From assembly GCA_905199755.1 (NCBI GenBank), contig CAJKHT010000025.1, positions 1 to 34,321 of the forward strand: DNA of 34,321 nt, read 5' to 3'. This document shows positions 8,075 through 16,276 of this stretch, in pieces. The position numbers and the translations under genes are program-made. Position 1 is the stretch's first letter. The number at the start of each line of letters is the position of its first letter. The notes beneath the pieces are model-generated. The model was not told the origin of the DNA and searched no databases. It was given only the letters and a program-made list of their open reading frames with translations. The stretch is from an uncultured Eubacteriales bacterium. Lineage in GTDB: Bacteria; Bacillota; Clostridia; UBA1381.

Positions 8075-8310
8075 ACTTTCGCAAGAACTTCATCCCGGAA
8101 AAATTCGTCCGCAGTTTCGGGAGAAACGGAATGAAGCTCGCCGTCAACCGTCACACAGACGCCGCTCTGACAATTTCCCATACAGAAAGTACCGCCAAGC
8201 TCAACCTTGTCCTTTAAATCATTTTCGGCTATAAGCTCCTGGAATTTTCCCACAACCTGCCTTGAGCCTTTGATGTGACATGAGCTTCCGATGCATACTG
8301 TAATTTTCAT
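8071..8310 (-). CDS. Thioredoxin-like [2Fe-2S] ferredoxin domain protein (first copy)
   Basis: 79 residues, essentially a minimal thioredoxin-like [2Fe-2S] domain. Cluster cysteines lie in CIGSSCHIKGS (residues 6-16) and FCMGNCQSG. There is no extra domain, signal peptide or membrane segment. ATG 8310 has AGGAGG about 8 bases upstream. It is 18 bases downstream of the APH-like gene and overlaps the second ferredoxin-like gene by 4 bases. The pair resembles one another in order and spacing (C-x4-C ... C-x3-C), so a local duplication is likely. A role in passing electrons to or from the sensory hydrogenase is inferred from position only. Confidence 0.88.
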   Translation of the reverse strand: MKITVCIGSSCHIKGSRQVVGKFQELIAENDLKDKVELGGTFCMGNCQSGVCVTVDGELHSVSPETADEFFRDEVLAKV

Positions 8311-8328
8311 AATAAAATCCTCCTAAAG

Positions 8329-9078
8329 TTATTCATAATCAACGACATCTGCCCATGAAAGCAGAAATTCGCGTTCTTTTGCATTGCCCTTTACCGACTG
8401 TGAAGAGGCGACAACAGGCAGCCACTTCTGGATATATTTATTTTCGGTACCGCTTTTTTTGCAAAAAAGCTCCAGATATTTTTCAGCGTCCTCGGCATCA
8501 TAATCAAGCCTGAACAGAAGATAAGTTCTTGCGGCATCAGCTGCGGCATTTCCCTGTGTCGCATGTGACCAGTCGATTATATATGCTTTGCCGTCCTCAC
8601 CGATAATAATGTTGCCGGGGTTAAAGTCACCGTGGCAGACTTTAGTATGCTTTGGCATACCGTTAAGACGGGTATGCAGCTCGTATTTTGTTGCATCGTT
8701 GAGATCTGCCATGCTGATTTTCATGTTCATTTTGTCTCGCAGCTTGTTCAGCAGAGGAGAACGCTTTGAATGTACCTCCATCTGTAAATCAACCAAAAGC
8801 TCTATGTATTCCTCTTTTTTTTCGGGGTTGTCTTTCATCAGCTGTGCAAGTGTTTTCCCTTTTATGTAGTCGGAAACAATCGCCCATTTTCCGTCTATGG
8901 TCAGAACCTCTCTGATTTTCGGAATATTAAGTCCCGTTTCCTCTATTCTTGCCTGATTAAGCGCCTCATTCAGAACATCTGCTTTTGAATATTCCTCATC
9001 AAATACCTTAATACATGCATCACCGTCACGATAGACGGTTTTTGAGTTTCTGACCGCAATAACCCTGTCAAGCTTCAT
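8329..9078 (-). CDS. APH/choline-kinase-fold phosphotransferase, substrate unknown
   Basis: 249 residues, aminoglycoside phosphotransferase/choline-kinase fold. The catalytic loop VCHGDFNPGNIII contains the Brenner motif HGDxxxxN, and YIIDWSHA is the metal-binding equivalent of the kinase DFG. The N-terminal lobe includes ACIKVFDEE with the probable ATP-binding Lys, and IVSDYIKGKTLAQL at the hinge. Start ATG 9078 is chosen because AAGGAGG sits 8 bases upstream; a longer frame to 9156 overlaps the LysR gene and lacks family similarity. The fold includes sugar, choline and small-molecule kinases, so drug resistance should not be assumed. It lies 19 bases after the LysR gene and 18 before the ferredoxin-like gene, so it is probably co-transcribed with the hydrogenase genes. 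Confidence 0.85.
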   Translation of the reverse strand: MKLDRVIAVRNSKTVYRDGDACIKVFDEEYSKADVLNEALNQARIEETGLNIPKIREVLTIDGKWAIVSDYIKGKTLAQLMKDNPEKKEEYIELLVDLQMEVHSKRSPLLNKLRDKMNMKISMADLNDATKYELHTRLNGMPKHTKVCHGDFNPGNIIIGEDGKAYIIDWSHATQGNAAADAARTYLLFRLDYDAEDAEKYLELFCKKSGTENKYIQKWLPVVASSQSVKGNAKEREFLLSWADVVDYE

Positions 9079-9097
9079 ACAGTATGCCTCCTTTATT

Positions 9098-10018
9098 TTA
9101 ATTTTCAAAGCTTCTGCGTTTGGAATTGCAAAGCTCTGTAATAAATATACTGTCAAGCGGTGACAGCTTATAATCTTTTCTGTAAATCAAAACGTCCTTA
9201 TAAATTTTTTTATTATCTGCACATACTTTTTGAATCAGCCCGAAGCGTTCTGTCGTTTCTTTCGGTATCGGCGATACCCACATATATGTGTCGGGGCAGG
9301 AGGTAAGCAAGTCAAACTGACTTGCCCGTTCAAAAACGTAAATTTTACGGTTGTTTTTGTCAATGTTTTCCTGCTTTTTTATGTTTTCGGGAGGTGCAAA
9401 AAATTCTGTGTGTGCAAGCTTGGTATAAGGTATCAAATCATCAAAATGTATTTCATCAAGCTTTGCAAGCTCGCTGTTTCGGCTCACAAGCAGCATATGC
9501 TTAAATTCCGCCGTCATTTCATATGACAGCCCCTTTTCTTCAAGCAGCTTCTTAAAATATTTATCGTATTCGGAAGCATATCTTATAATTCCCAGCTTGT
9601 AGTCAGAGTGTAAAACATCTTCTATTGTCTGCATGGAATCTGTTTCCTTATAGTAAAATTCCGCAGGATTGCTTGCACCGATGCTTTTTACAAAACGGGA
9701 AAAAGCGCTTGATATATAGCTTGCGCGCGGAACGGAAATCGAGAAACGCTGCGTTGTGCTTTTTTTCGATGCGTACCGTTCTTCTATCTCGTCAATCTGA
9801 TTTAAGATTTTCTGTGCGCTGTCTAAAAATTCCTTTCCGTCGGGAGTTACGAGCATACCGCGTGTTGTACGTTCAAATATGGTAATTCCGAGCGATGCTT
9901 CAAGCTCTTTTATTGCACGGCTGAGGTTCGGCTGATTCATGAACAGATTTTCTGCGGCTCTGCTTATGGAGCCGGTATCGGCAACCTCAACGGCATATTT
10001 TAAATGCAATATATTCAT
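9098..10018 (-). CDS. LysR-family transcriptional regulator
   Basis: 306 residues. The N-terminal winged helix-turn-helix is clear: MNILHLKYAVEVADTGSISR, then AAENLFMNQPNLSRAIKELE and LGITIFERTTRGM. A linker helix (about 60-85) leads to a periplasmic-binding-protein-like effector domain with low similarity to known ligand groups. Start ATG 10018 begins the canonical LysR N-terminus and has GGGAG upstream; the frame extends back to 10162 without family similarity and across the promoter. LysR genes are usually divergent from their target; here it heads the same-strand set leading into the hydrogenase genes. The effector is unknown. Autoregulation and control of the downstream genes are inferences from position. 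Confidence 0.92.
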   Translation of the reverse strand: MNILHLKYAVEVADTGSISRAAENLFMNQPNLSRAIKELEASLGITIFERTTRGMLVTPDGKEFLDSAQKILNQIDEIEERYASKKSTTQRFSISVPRASYISSAFSRFVKSIGASNPAEFYYKETDSMQTIEDVLHSDYKLGIIRYASEYDKYFKKLLEEKGLSYEMTAEFKHMLLVSRNSELAKLDEIHFDDLIPYTKLAHTEFFAPPENIKKQENIDKNNRKIYVFERASQFDLLTSCPDTYMWVSPIPKETTERFGLIQKVCADNKKIYKDVLIYRKDYKLSPLDSIFITELCNSKRRSFEN

Positions 10019-10064
10019 AGCGAAACACTCCCACCGATTTGCGAATATTATATCACTTAGTATA

Positions 10065-10092
10065 ATTATATCATTTTTTTCGAAACAGTCAA
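10065..10092 (-). promoter_or_regulatory. Promoter for the LysR/APH/hydrogenase gene set
   Basis: On the minus strand TTGACT (10092-10087), a 16-base spacer and TATAAT (10070-10065). Transcription would start near 10058, about 40 bases before the LysR start. No second promoter was found in the short gaps downstream, which supports one long operon to 3471. Confidence 0.75.
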
Positions 10093-10151
10093 CTAAATTA
10101 TTATATTTTTTTAACAAAATGTAAATTAAAAATGTTGATTTTATAAAACAA

Positions 10152-10184
10152 CAACGGCTCAATTCGTTTAAAATTGAACCGTTG
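10152..10184 (-). terminator. Intrinsic terminator after the SGNH hydrolase gene
   Basis: Arms CAACGGCTCAATT (10152-10164) and AATTGAACCGTTG (10172-10184) form a 13-bp stem with one G-U pair on the minus transcript and a 7-base loop. It is followed on that strand by TTGTTTTAT. It starts 11 bases after the SGNH stop codon. Confidence 0.85.
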
Positions 10185-10194
10185 CGGGGGAAGG

Positions 10195-12288
10195 TCAGTT
10201 TTCGCAGTAACCGAGTTCAAGCATTTTTTTGTATACCAGCTTTGCCAACTCGGCATATCCTGTATCGTTGAAATGTACATCGTTTGCGGCAAGGCGAAGT
10301 GAGGTGGGTATTCTTCCTTGTTCCAGATCGGCGATGTCCTGTTCTGTCGGTGTGATATTATTATCCGTCAGCACCTGTTCTGTAGCAAGACGCTCTTTGG
10401 GAAGAATTAAATGTTCTTTATAGGCAGCTTTTAAAGCCGCGTCGGTTTTTGTCCATCTGTTCTTATCTCCGGTTGTAAGTCCGATTACTATGTATTTATC
10501 GGGATTTTTCGTTTTTGCAAGCATTTTGTTAATAAGGATAACCAAATCATCGGCATATCCCTCACCGGAGGCATCGTTTGCGTTCCAGACACCGTTGGTA
10601 CCGATAAATATTACATTAATATCCGCGTTTTCGGCAACCTCCGAATTATTCGGCATAAGCAGCTGTGAGCCTTTTGCTGCCAGAACACTGTCACCCGGTA
10701 CATTTCGTGTAAATTCCGCCCATTCCAGAACTCTCGGGTTGACGCTTGTGTTGACTTTAAATGTCAGTTTACCCTCTATGCCGTTTATGACGCATGGATT
10801 CCAGTCCTTGGAATTTCGGGGTGTAACCGTTCCGGCAAGTGTTCCGTCCGCATTGTAGCCTTTGAATTCTACTCTTACAGGGGTGCAGCCGGCAGGGATT
10901 GTTATATCATTTTCAAGCAGAACATTTATTGCTCCCTGTCTGGCTGCGATTGACATTGCGGTTTCCCCGGAAGAACCCATGTTGTATACTTCAAGACCTG
11001 TTAAAGTTTTGAGAACACCGGGGTAGGCAAAGGTGCCTCCGTTGCGGAAGTCGGTGCTGCCCTGACCTTCCGTAAGGCTGTCGCCCCAGCAGGCTACGGT
11101 CGGCATTTTTGTATATTCCGCTGCGGGAGCAAGCGGCTTAATGCCTGTTAAGGAATCAAAGATAAAGGCTTTCGCCGCGGCAAAGCTTCCCGTTACGGTG
11201 GCGTCGGCTTTACCGCTGTGTACCGTAGATATATTAACGGAAGCCAGCGCACCGCTTTTTGCATAGCCTGCAAGCAGCAAAACCGCATTGTCAAGATTTG
11301 CGGTGGCGGTTATTTTGCCGGCTTGTGCGGTAATATCGGCGCGATTTACCGCTTTTTCTTTGACGGTATAATAATTAATCTGATTATATGCGTCTCTGAC
11401 CACTATAAGGTCATTTTCGGAAAGAAGCGAGTCTTGGGAAAGCGGATTGGTGTAATTCGAATTACCGAAAACCGTTATTTCGCAATTTTCGGGACAGACA
11501 ATGCTTTTTACGGCGGCATTGCGGTAAATGCGATATTCATTGCCCGTTACCTCTGCATTATCTGACGATACAAGCTGCGGTATGGCTTTAATTTCGGGGT
11601 AAGCATCATATCTGCATATGTCTATATCATCAATATAGGTTGTAAGTGCGGGGAATAAGCTTTCACCGTCAGCCTTGCCATTGCCGGTAATCAGTAATCT
11701 GAGCGGTGCATAGGTGGAAGTATTATTGTCTTTATAAAGTGTGTAATCCGCATTTTTACAAATCTGTTTACCGTTTATGAACAGGTCGATTTTGCAGGCA
11801 ATATCTCTTTTTGTTTTGTCAACAACGGTAGTGGAGGGCATTATTATATAAACAATTTTATTCCACGTATTTCTGTTAAGTAAATAATATTGTCCGCTGC
11901 CGTCATCATTGCAATATATTGCAGGTGAAATGTTTTTGTTTGCACCTGTTTTAAATATAATATTCGAAAAAGCCTCGGAATTGGGTACAAAATTAAGCTC
12001 ATATTTTATGTATTTCATGGTTGTGGGAGTGTACACTTGTGTGTATATTCCGCTGTCGGAGGCAGAGGTCTCTCTTGTAAATGCAAGCGACTTGTCTCCT
12101 GCCGGTTTCCCGGCAAAACCGTCCGTAAAACCTGTACTGTAATTGTTGGCATTTTTCAGCGACATACCGCTTTTGATTGTGCCGCTGTCAAAATTCTCCG
12201 TATATACAGAGCTTGCGGCGGCAAATGTATTGGCTGCATATGAAAACAGCAGACACTGCAATAAAAAAGCTGTTATAAATTTTTTCAT
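10195..12288 (-). CDS. Secreted SGNH/GDSL-type esterase with N-terminal LamG-like domain
   Basis: 697 residues with a signal peptide at about 1-24. A LamG-like beta-sandwich (about 28-228, beginning VYTENFDSGTIKSG and ending YIDDIDICRYD) is followed by a linker (about 232-315) and a small beta domain (about 318-390, ending AKAFIFDSLTGIKPL). The catalytic domain covers about 395-697: block I WGDSLTEG with nucleophile Ser404, NMGSSGET at about 437-444 with the oxyanion Gly, FIGTNG with Asn565, and DVHFNDTGY with Asp670 and His672. It probably removes acetyl groups from a polysaccharide outside the cell, which would aid the lyase encoded across the divergent region. The exact ester is not decided. 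The gene is monocistronic with its own promoter and terminator. An insertion of about 90 residues separates blocks II and III. Confidence 0.88.
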   Translation of the reverse strand: MKKFITAFLLQCLLFSYAANTFAAASSVYTENFDSGTIKSGMSLKNANNYSTGFTDGFAGKPAGDKSLAFTRETSASDSGIYTQVYTPTTMKYIKYELNFVPNSEAFSNIIFKTGANKNISPAIYCNDDGSGQYYLLNRNTWNKIVYIIMPSTTVVDKTKRDIACKIDLFINGKQICKNADYTLYKDNNTSTYAPLRLLITGNGKADGESLFPALTTYIDDIDICRYDAYPEIKAIPQLVSSDNAEVTGNEYRIYRNAAVKSIVCPENCEITVFGNSNYTNPLSQDSLLSENDLIVVRDAYNQINYYTVKEKAVNRADITAQAGKITATANLDNAVLLLAGYAKSGALASVNISTVHSGKADATVTGSFAAAKAFIFDSLTGIKPLAPAAEYTKMPTVACWGDSLTEGQGSTDFRNGGTFAYPGVLKTLTGLEVYNMGSSGETAMSIAARQGAINVLLENDITIPAGCTPVRVEFKGYNADGTLAGTVTPRNSKDWNPCVINGIEGKLTFKVNTSVNPRVLEWAEFTRNVPGDSVLAAKGSQLLMPNNSEVAENADINVIFIGTNGVWNANDASGEGYADDLVILINKMLAKTKNPDKYIVIGLTTGDKNRWTKTDAALKAAYKEHLILPKERLATEQVLTDNNITPTEQDIADLEQGRIPTSLRLAANDVHFNDTGYAELAKLVYKKMLELGYCEN

Positions 12289-12321
12289 ATCAGAAAACCT
12301 CTCTTTCGTTATTTTATAATT

Positions 12322-12350
12322 ATTATATCAAATATAAATATTCGGAACAA
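12322..12350 (-). promoter_or_regulatory. Probable promoter for the SGNH esterase gene
   Basis: On the minus strand TATAAT (12327-12322) is preceded by a 17-base spacer and a weak -35 hexamer TTGTTC (12350-12345). The poor -35 suggests that an activator is needed. Confidence 0.55.
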
Positions 12351-12458
12351 GGGACACTTCTTCTTAATGAGAGCCATTTTTTAATAATCGAACTGAAATG
12401 AGGAGCTTTTATTAATAATTCGGGAAAATAAAAAATATTGCGGATACAGCTGCGATAA

Positions 12459-12473
12459 GTACCGTAACGGTAC
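12459..12473. promoter_or_regulatory. Palindrome GTACCGTAACGGTAC, candidate operator
   Basis: A perfect 7-bp inverted repeat around a central A, extended by AT-rich half-sites (ATA...TAT) after one mismatch. It lies 51 bases upstream of the GH105 -35 box and about 110 bases upstream of the esterase -35 box. There is no U-tract, so it is not a terminator. The symmetry suits a dimeric regulator; no matching regulator is proven. Confidence 0.4.
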
Positions 12474-12523
12474 GTATTTAAGCCAAAGTTTAAATAATGG
12501 CACATTTTAAGAAAAACAGTCTC

Positions 12524-12552
12524 TTGAAAGAGTGCGCGGACATTGATATAAT
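12524..12552 (+). promoter_or_regulatory. Promoter for the GH105/transport/lyase operon
   Basis: TTGAAA (12524-12529), a 17-base spacer and TATAAT (12547-12552). The predicted start near 12559 gives a leader of about 44 bases to ATG 12603. Confidence 0.8.
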
Positions 12553-12602
12553 TTTTATGTGAGAAACATTTGACGGCATCAATTCCGGGAGGAGATTGCA
12601 AA

Positions 12603-14690
12603 ATGAATTATTTGGGTGATAAACGGCCTGTGAATACAGATATGACGGACGAAGAAAAAATCAAAAAAATCGCATACCGATATATGGCGGAAAATCCGCA
12701 GGAGGAATTTTTCATGCGTCCGTGCATCAGTCCGGTATTCCGCACGGAAAAGAACGGTATGTTTGATATTGACTTCAATAAGCTTTATCCCGAAAGCAAG
12801 GTTGGAGATTATGCATATGTATGTACATATATATTTGCGGAGACGGACGGAGTGTTCAGAGTCGGTGCGGATATGATGCACGGCGGTGAAATATGGATAA
12901 ATAAAGAATGTATAGCAAAAACTACCGTGCATGATGAATATGAAGAAAACAAAAGAGTTATTGCGGTGAATATTCATAAAGGAAAAAACGCGGTATTCAT
13001 CAAAGCAAAAAAAACGCCGCTGGGGTTTGGCGTAAAATTCGGTGAAGCGTATCCGACATGGACACCGTCATATATGTATATGCCGTTTGCCGAATACAGC
13101 GGATATTTGGGAATTGCATATTCAAAGCTTTATAAAAACGATATTTATAAGGATAAAAGCGATTTCCCGGATATTGAAGAAAAAGCGCCCGAAGCATTTG
13201 TAAAGCCGTCTTTGGAAGATAATAAAGTGTTTGACAAAACGGGATATGTGTATGCCGTATCGATGATTGATTCGGAGTGCGATAAGGAGACCGTGCTTGA
13301 AACCGATACAAGCGATAATACGGTATTTTATGTAAACGGTGAAAAACAGCACTCGGGAAAGGGCAGCTTTTCTTTTACGGTTCGGCTGAAAAAGGGGAAA
13401 AATTATATTGCTGCGGAAATTGAAAGAGATACGAATAGTGATTTCCTTTTCAAATGTACTGCCGATAATGAAAAGCTGTATGCCGGTGATTGCGTTTTGA
13501 CGGATGGAGAATGGCTGTTTTTGGGAGTGTTAAGCAAAAAGAATAATGAAGTGATTAAGCTTTCATCACCATATTTGTTAAAACCGTCGGAGAATGAATA
13601 CTGGCGCATGGGGGTATCGGATAATTATTTAAGAAAGCTGCGGCATGCAAAAAACTACGGAAAATGGTCTTATCCGATCGGAGTTGTACTTTACGGACTG
13701 ATGTATGCGGCAGAATATCTTAATGACAGAACAATGAGCGATTACGCAGTAAACCATCTGTTTCACGTGACGGAAAACAAAGCATATTCCGATTTTGATA
13801 CGAAAATTAACGGACTTCCCTCAATAAACAGGGAATTGGCAATCTTGGGAATGCTTGACTACTGCGGTTCCTGCGGAAATGCACTTCTTGAAGCGTATAA
13901 GCATACCAATCCGCCCGAGTCGTTTGAAGAAACAGCCGTGCTTATCGCGGATTATATTGAAAACAAGCAGGAAAGACTGGAAAACGGAATGTTTTATCGC
14001 GGAAACTCGGCGGCAAAAACGAATTATATGACAATATGGGCAGATGATTTGTATATGAGTGTTCCGTTTTTGTGCAGATATTATCTGAAAACAAAGGACG
14101 AAAAATATCTTGAAGATGCAATAAATCAGATATTATGCTTTAAAGAAAAACTGTTCATGAAGGAAAAAGGGCTTATGAGCCATGTGTTCAGCTTAAAACA
14201 CAATAAGAAAACGGAGGTTGCCTGGGGCAGAGGAAACGGCTGGACGGCATTTGCACTGACAGAGCTGCTGGAGGTTATGCCGAAAGAGCATAAGCATTAC
14301 AGTGAAATAATTGATTTTTGCAATGAATTTTCAGAAGGTATTTTAAAACGTCAGGATAATAACGGAATGTGGCATCAGGTGCTTGATGATGATGAGTCCT
14401 ACTGCGAGACCTCATGTACCGCAATGTTTACATATGCATTTGCGAGAGGAGTGCGGTGCGGCAGACTGGATGAAAAATTTGCCCGCGCGGCATTAAAGGG
14501 CTGGGACGGCATATGCTGCACGGAAACAGACACCGACGGAAATGTGTACGGAGTATGCCGCGGTTCAGCGTATTCGTTCAGAACAGATTATTATAAGTAT
14601 GAACTGCCATGGGTGAAAAATGACACTCACGGGACGGGAATCGTTCTTTTGGCAGGAACGGAAACGGCAAAGCTTAAAAAAATATTATAA
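12603..14690 (+). CDS. GH105/GH88-like unsaturated uronyl hydrolase with N-terminal beta domain
   Basis: 695 residues, no signal peptide, so cytoplasmic. The C-terminal ~370 residues are an (alpha/alpha)6-barrel like YteR/YesR: WADDLYMSVPFL carries the probable catalytic Asp481, AWGRGNGWTAFAL covers about 540-551, and GMWHQVLDD precedes ETSCTAMFTYAFARGV. Such enzymes hydrate the 4,5-double bond of the terminal unsaturated uronic acid left by a polysaccharide lyase and so release it from the oligosaccharide. The first ~320 residues are not part of the usual ~370-residue enzyme; VFRVGADMMHGGEIWINKE suggests a PA14- or sugar-binding-like beta-sandwich. ATG 12603 follows GGGAGGAG; an upstream ATG at 12570 has no such site. 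It is the first gene of the nine-gene operon and precedes the transporter. Rhamnogalacturonan is the commonest GH105 substrate, but others (ulvan, glucuronidated glycans) remain possible. Confidence 0.87.
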   Translation: MNYLGDKRPVNTDMTDEEKIKKIAYRYMAENPQEEFFMRPCISPVFRTEKNGMFDIDFNKLYPESKVGDYAYVCTYIFAETDGVFRVGADMMHGGEIWINKECIAKTTVHDEYEENKRVIAVNIHKGKNAVFIKAKKTPLGFGVKFGEAYPTWTPSYMYMPFAEYSGYLGIAYSKLYKNDIYKDKSDFPDIEEKAPEAFVKPSLEDNKVFDKTGYVYAVSMIDSECDKETVLETDTSDNTVFYVNGEKQHSGKGSFSFTVRLKKGKNYIAAEIERDTNSDFLFKCTADNEKLYAGDCVLTDGEWLFLGVLSKKNNEVIKLSSPYLLKPSENEYWRMGVSDNYLRKLRHAKNYGKWSYPIGVVLYGLMYAAEYLNDRTMSDYAVNHLFHVTENKAYSDFDTKINGLPSINRELAILGMLDYCGSCGNALLEAYKHTNPPESFEETAVLIADYIENKQERLENGMFYRGNSAAKTNYMTIWADDLYMSVPFLCRYYLKTKDEKYLEDAINQILCFKEKLFMKEKGLMSHVFSLKHNKKTEVAWGRGNGWTAFALTELLEVMPKEHKHYSEIIDFCNEFSEGILKRQDNNGMWHQVLDDDESYCETSCTAMFTYAFARGVRCGRLDEKFARAALKGWDGICCTETDTDGNVYGVCRGSAYSFRTDYYKYELPWVKNDTHGTGIVLLAGTETAKLKKIL

Positions 14691-14724
14691 ATTCAGGTAA
14701 ATTAACGGAAAGGCGGAAAGGAAT

Positions 14725-16263
14725 ATGAAAAAATACGGAAAAATTATAAGCTGTGTAACGGCAGGCGCTGCGGTGCTTGCGCTTCTGGGAGGATGCGGAA
14801 AAGACTCCGTATCGGATAACGGAGGAACGCTGAAATGCTGGATGCCGCTGACAAGCAACATGGCATTATACACATCAAACTACGGAGATACGGAGCTTGC
14901 GAAGAAGCTTAAGGAGCGTACGGGGGTAGACATTGAATTTGTGCATCCGCCGCAGGGGCAGGAAAGCGAAAAATTCAGTATATTAATCACCTCGACAAAT
15001 CTTCCCGACATTGTGGAGTATAACTGGATGAATTATCCCGGCGGCCCGGCAAAAGCAATAAAAGAGGGCGTTATAATAGATATTGCAAAGCACCGTGATA
15101 AAGCGGTAAATCTTTTTAAATATCTTGATGAGCATGAGGACGTTTATAAAATGGCAAGTACGGACAGCAACGAAGTGTTTTCATTCCCGTTTATAAGGGG
15201 AGATGAAAGCCTCGGATTTTCGACAGGTCTTGTCGTAAGAGGAGACTGGCTGGAGGAGCTTGGACTCGAGCTTCCGCAGACGGCTGATGACTGGGAGAAT
15301 GTTCTTCGTGCGTTTAAGGAGAAAAAGGGTGCGCAGGCACCGTATTCATCAGCGGACACATCGAGATTTGCAAGCGCATTTGATACAACCGAGGGCTATT
15401 ATGCCGAAAACGGCAAGGTAAAATACGGCCCGCTTGATCCGCAGTTTAAAGACTACATTATAACAATGAACAAGTGGTATAAGGAAGGTCTGATTGACCA
15501 AAGCTTTACAACCGTTGACGGCAAGGGCAAGGAGGCAAATATACTTAACGGCTACAGCGGTGCAACGGCGGCATCAATCGGCTCGGGAATAGGTAAATGG
15601 ATGGCGGCGGCAACGGTTGACGGATATTCGCTTGAGGGTGCGCCGGTACCCGTACCGAAAAAAGGACAGAAAGCGAAATTCGGTGTGTATCAGCCGCTTG
15701 TAACGCCGTCGGGAAGATCGTTTGACGCTATCACAACATCATGCAAAAATATAGATGCGGCAATAAAATTCCTTGATTACGGATACAGCGAAGAAGGCAG
15801 AATGTTATATAACTTCGGTATTGAGGGTGAAAGCTATGAAATGAAGGACGGATACCCCACATATACCGAGCAGATAACAAACAACCCCGAGGGACGTTCA
15901 ATGACTGTGGCATTGTCAAATTATGCGCGTTCCTATGATGCCGGACCGTTCGTTCAGGACAGAAGATACATGGAGCAGTATGCAAATCTTCCGCAGCAGA
16001 AAAGGGCATGGGAAACATGGAGCAATACGGACGCACCACTCTATACATTACCCAATCTTTATGTAAAGGACGAGGAACTCAATGAATATGCACAGAAAAA
16101 CACCGATATTGATACATATGCTGGTGAAATGATAATGCGCTTTATAATCGGTGCAGAGCCTATGGAAAATTATGATAACATGATAAATGAGCTTCATAAC
16201 AGAGGCATTGACAGAGTGCTTGAAATACGTCAGGCTGCGTATGACAGGTATTTGAACAAATAA
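14725..16263 (+). CDS. ABC transporter solute-binding lipoprotein (LplA/YtcQ type)
   Basis: 512 residues. A lipoprotein signal peptide ends in the lipobox LLGGC (Cys about residue 25), so the mature protein is anchored to the outer face of the membrane; the lgt gene at 33324 supplies the enzyme for that modification. The length and features such as LPDIVEYNWMNYPGGPA fit the large extracellular solute-binding family that pairs with LplB/LplC-type permeases for complex oligosaccharides. It starts 34 bases after the GH105 gene, with GGAAAGGAAT ahead of the ATG. It should capture oligosaccharides released by the lyase. The ligand cannot be read from the sequence. A GC-rich hairpin follows its stop codon. 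Confidence 0.92.
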   Translation: MKKYGKIISCVTAGAAVLALLGGCGKDSVSDNGGTLKCWMPLTSNMALYTSNYGDTELAKKLKERTGVDIEFVHPPQGQESEKFSILITSTNLPDIVEYNWMNYPGGPAKAIKEGVIIDIAKHRDKAVNLFKYLDEHEDVYKMASTDSNEVFSFPFIRGDESLGFSTGLVVRGDWLEELGLELPQTADDWENVLRAFKEKKGAQAPYSSADTSRFASAFDTTEGYYAENGKVKYGPLDPQFKDYIITMNKWYKEGLIDQSFTTVDGKGKEANILNGYSGATAASIGSGIGKWMAAATVDGYSLEGAPVPVPKKGQKAKFGVYQPLVTPSGRSFDAITTSCKNIDAAIKFLDYGYSEEGRMLYNFGIEGESYEMKDGYPTYTEQITNNPEGRSMTVALSNYARSYDAGPFVQDRRYMEQYANLPQQKRAWETWSNTDAPLYTLPNLYVKDEELNEYAQKNTDIDTYAGEMIMRFIIGAEPMENYDNMINELHNRGIDRVLEIRQAAYDRYLNK

Positions 16264-16276
16264 TCACTATTATTAT

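Larger units (their letters stand above)
12289..12602. other. 314-base divergent regulatory region of the polysaccharide locus
   Basis: This gap holds no gene. It contains the esterase promoter at its left end, a 15-base palindrome at 12459-12473 and the GH105 operon promoter at 12524-12552. The stretch 12351-12458 is AT-rich with no feature I can name. Being the shared control region for the esterase and the degradation/uptake operon, it is the natural target of the AraC-type regulator encoded at 30893. Confidence 0.7.

Noticed and set aside
8329..9078. Antibiotic-resistance reading of the APH-fold gene
   Set aside because: The catalytic loop is present but the fold is shared with many metabolic kinases, and the gene sits in an apparent metabolic operon, so resistance is not supported.
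10019..10162. N-terminal extension of the LysR gene to 10162
   Set aside because: The extra 48 residues have no LysR similarity and the segment contains the promoter; ATG 10018 starts the canonical winged-helix sequence.
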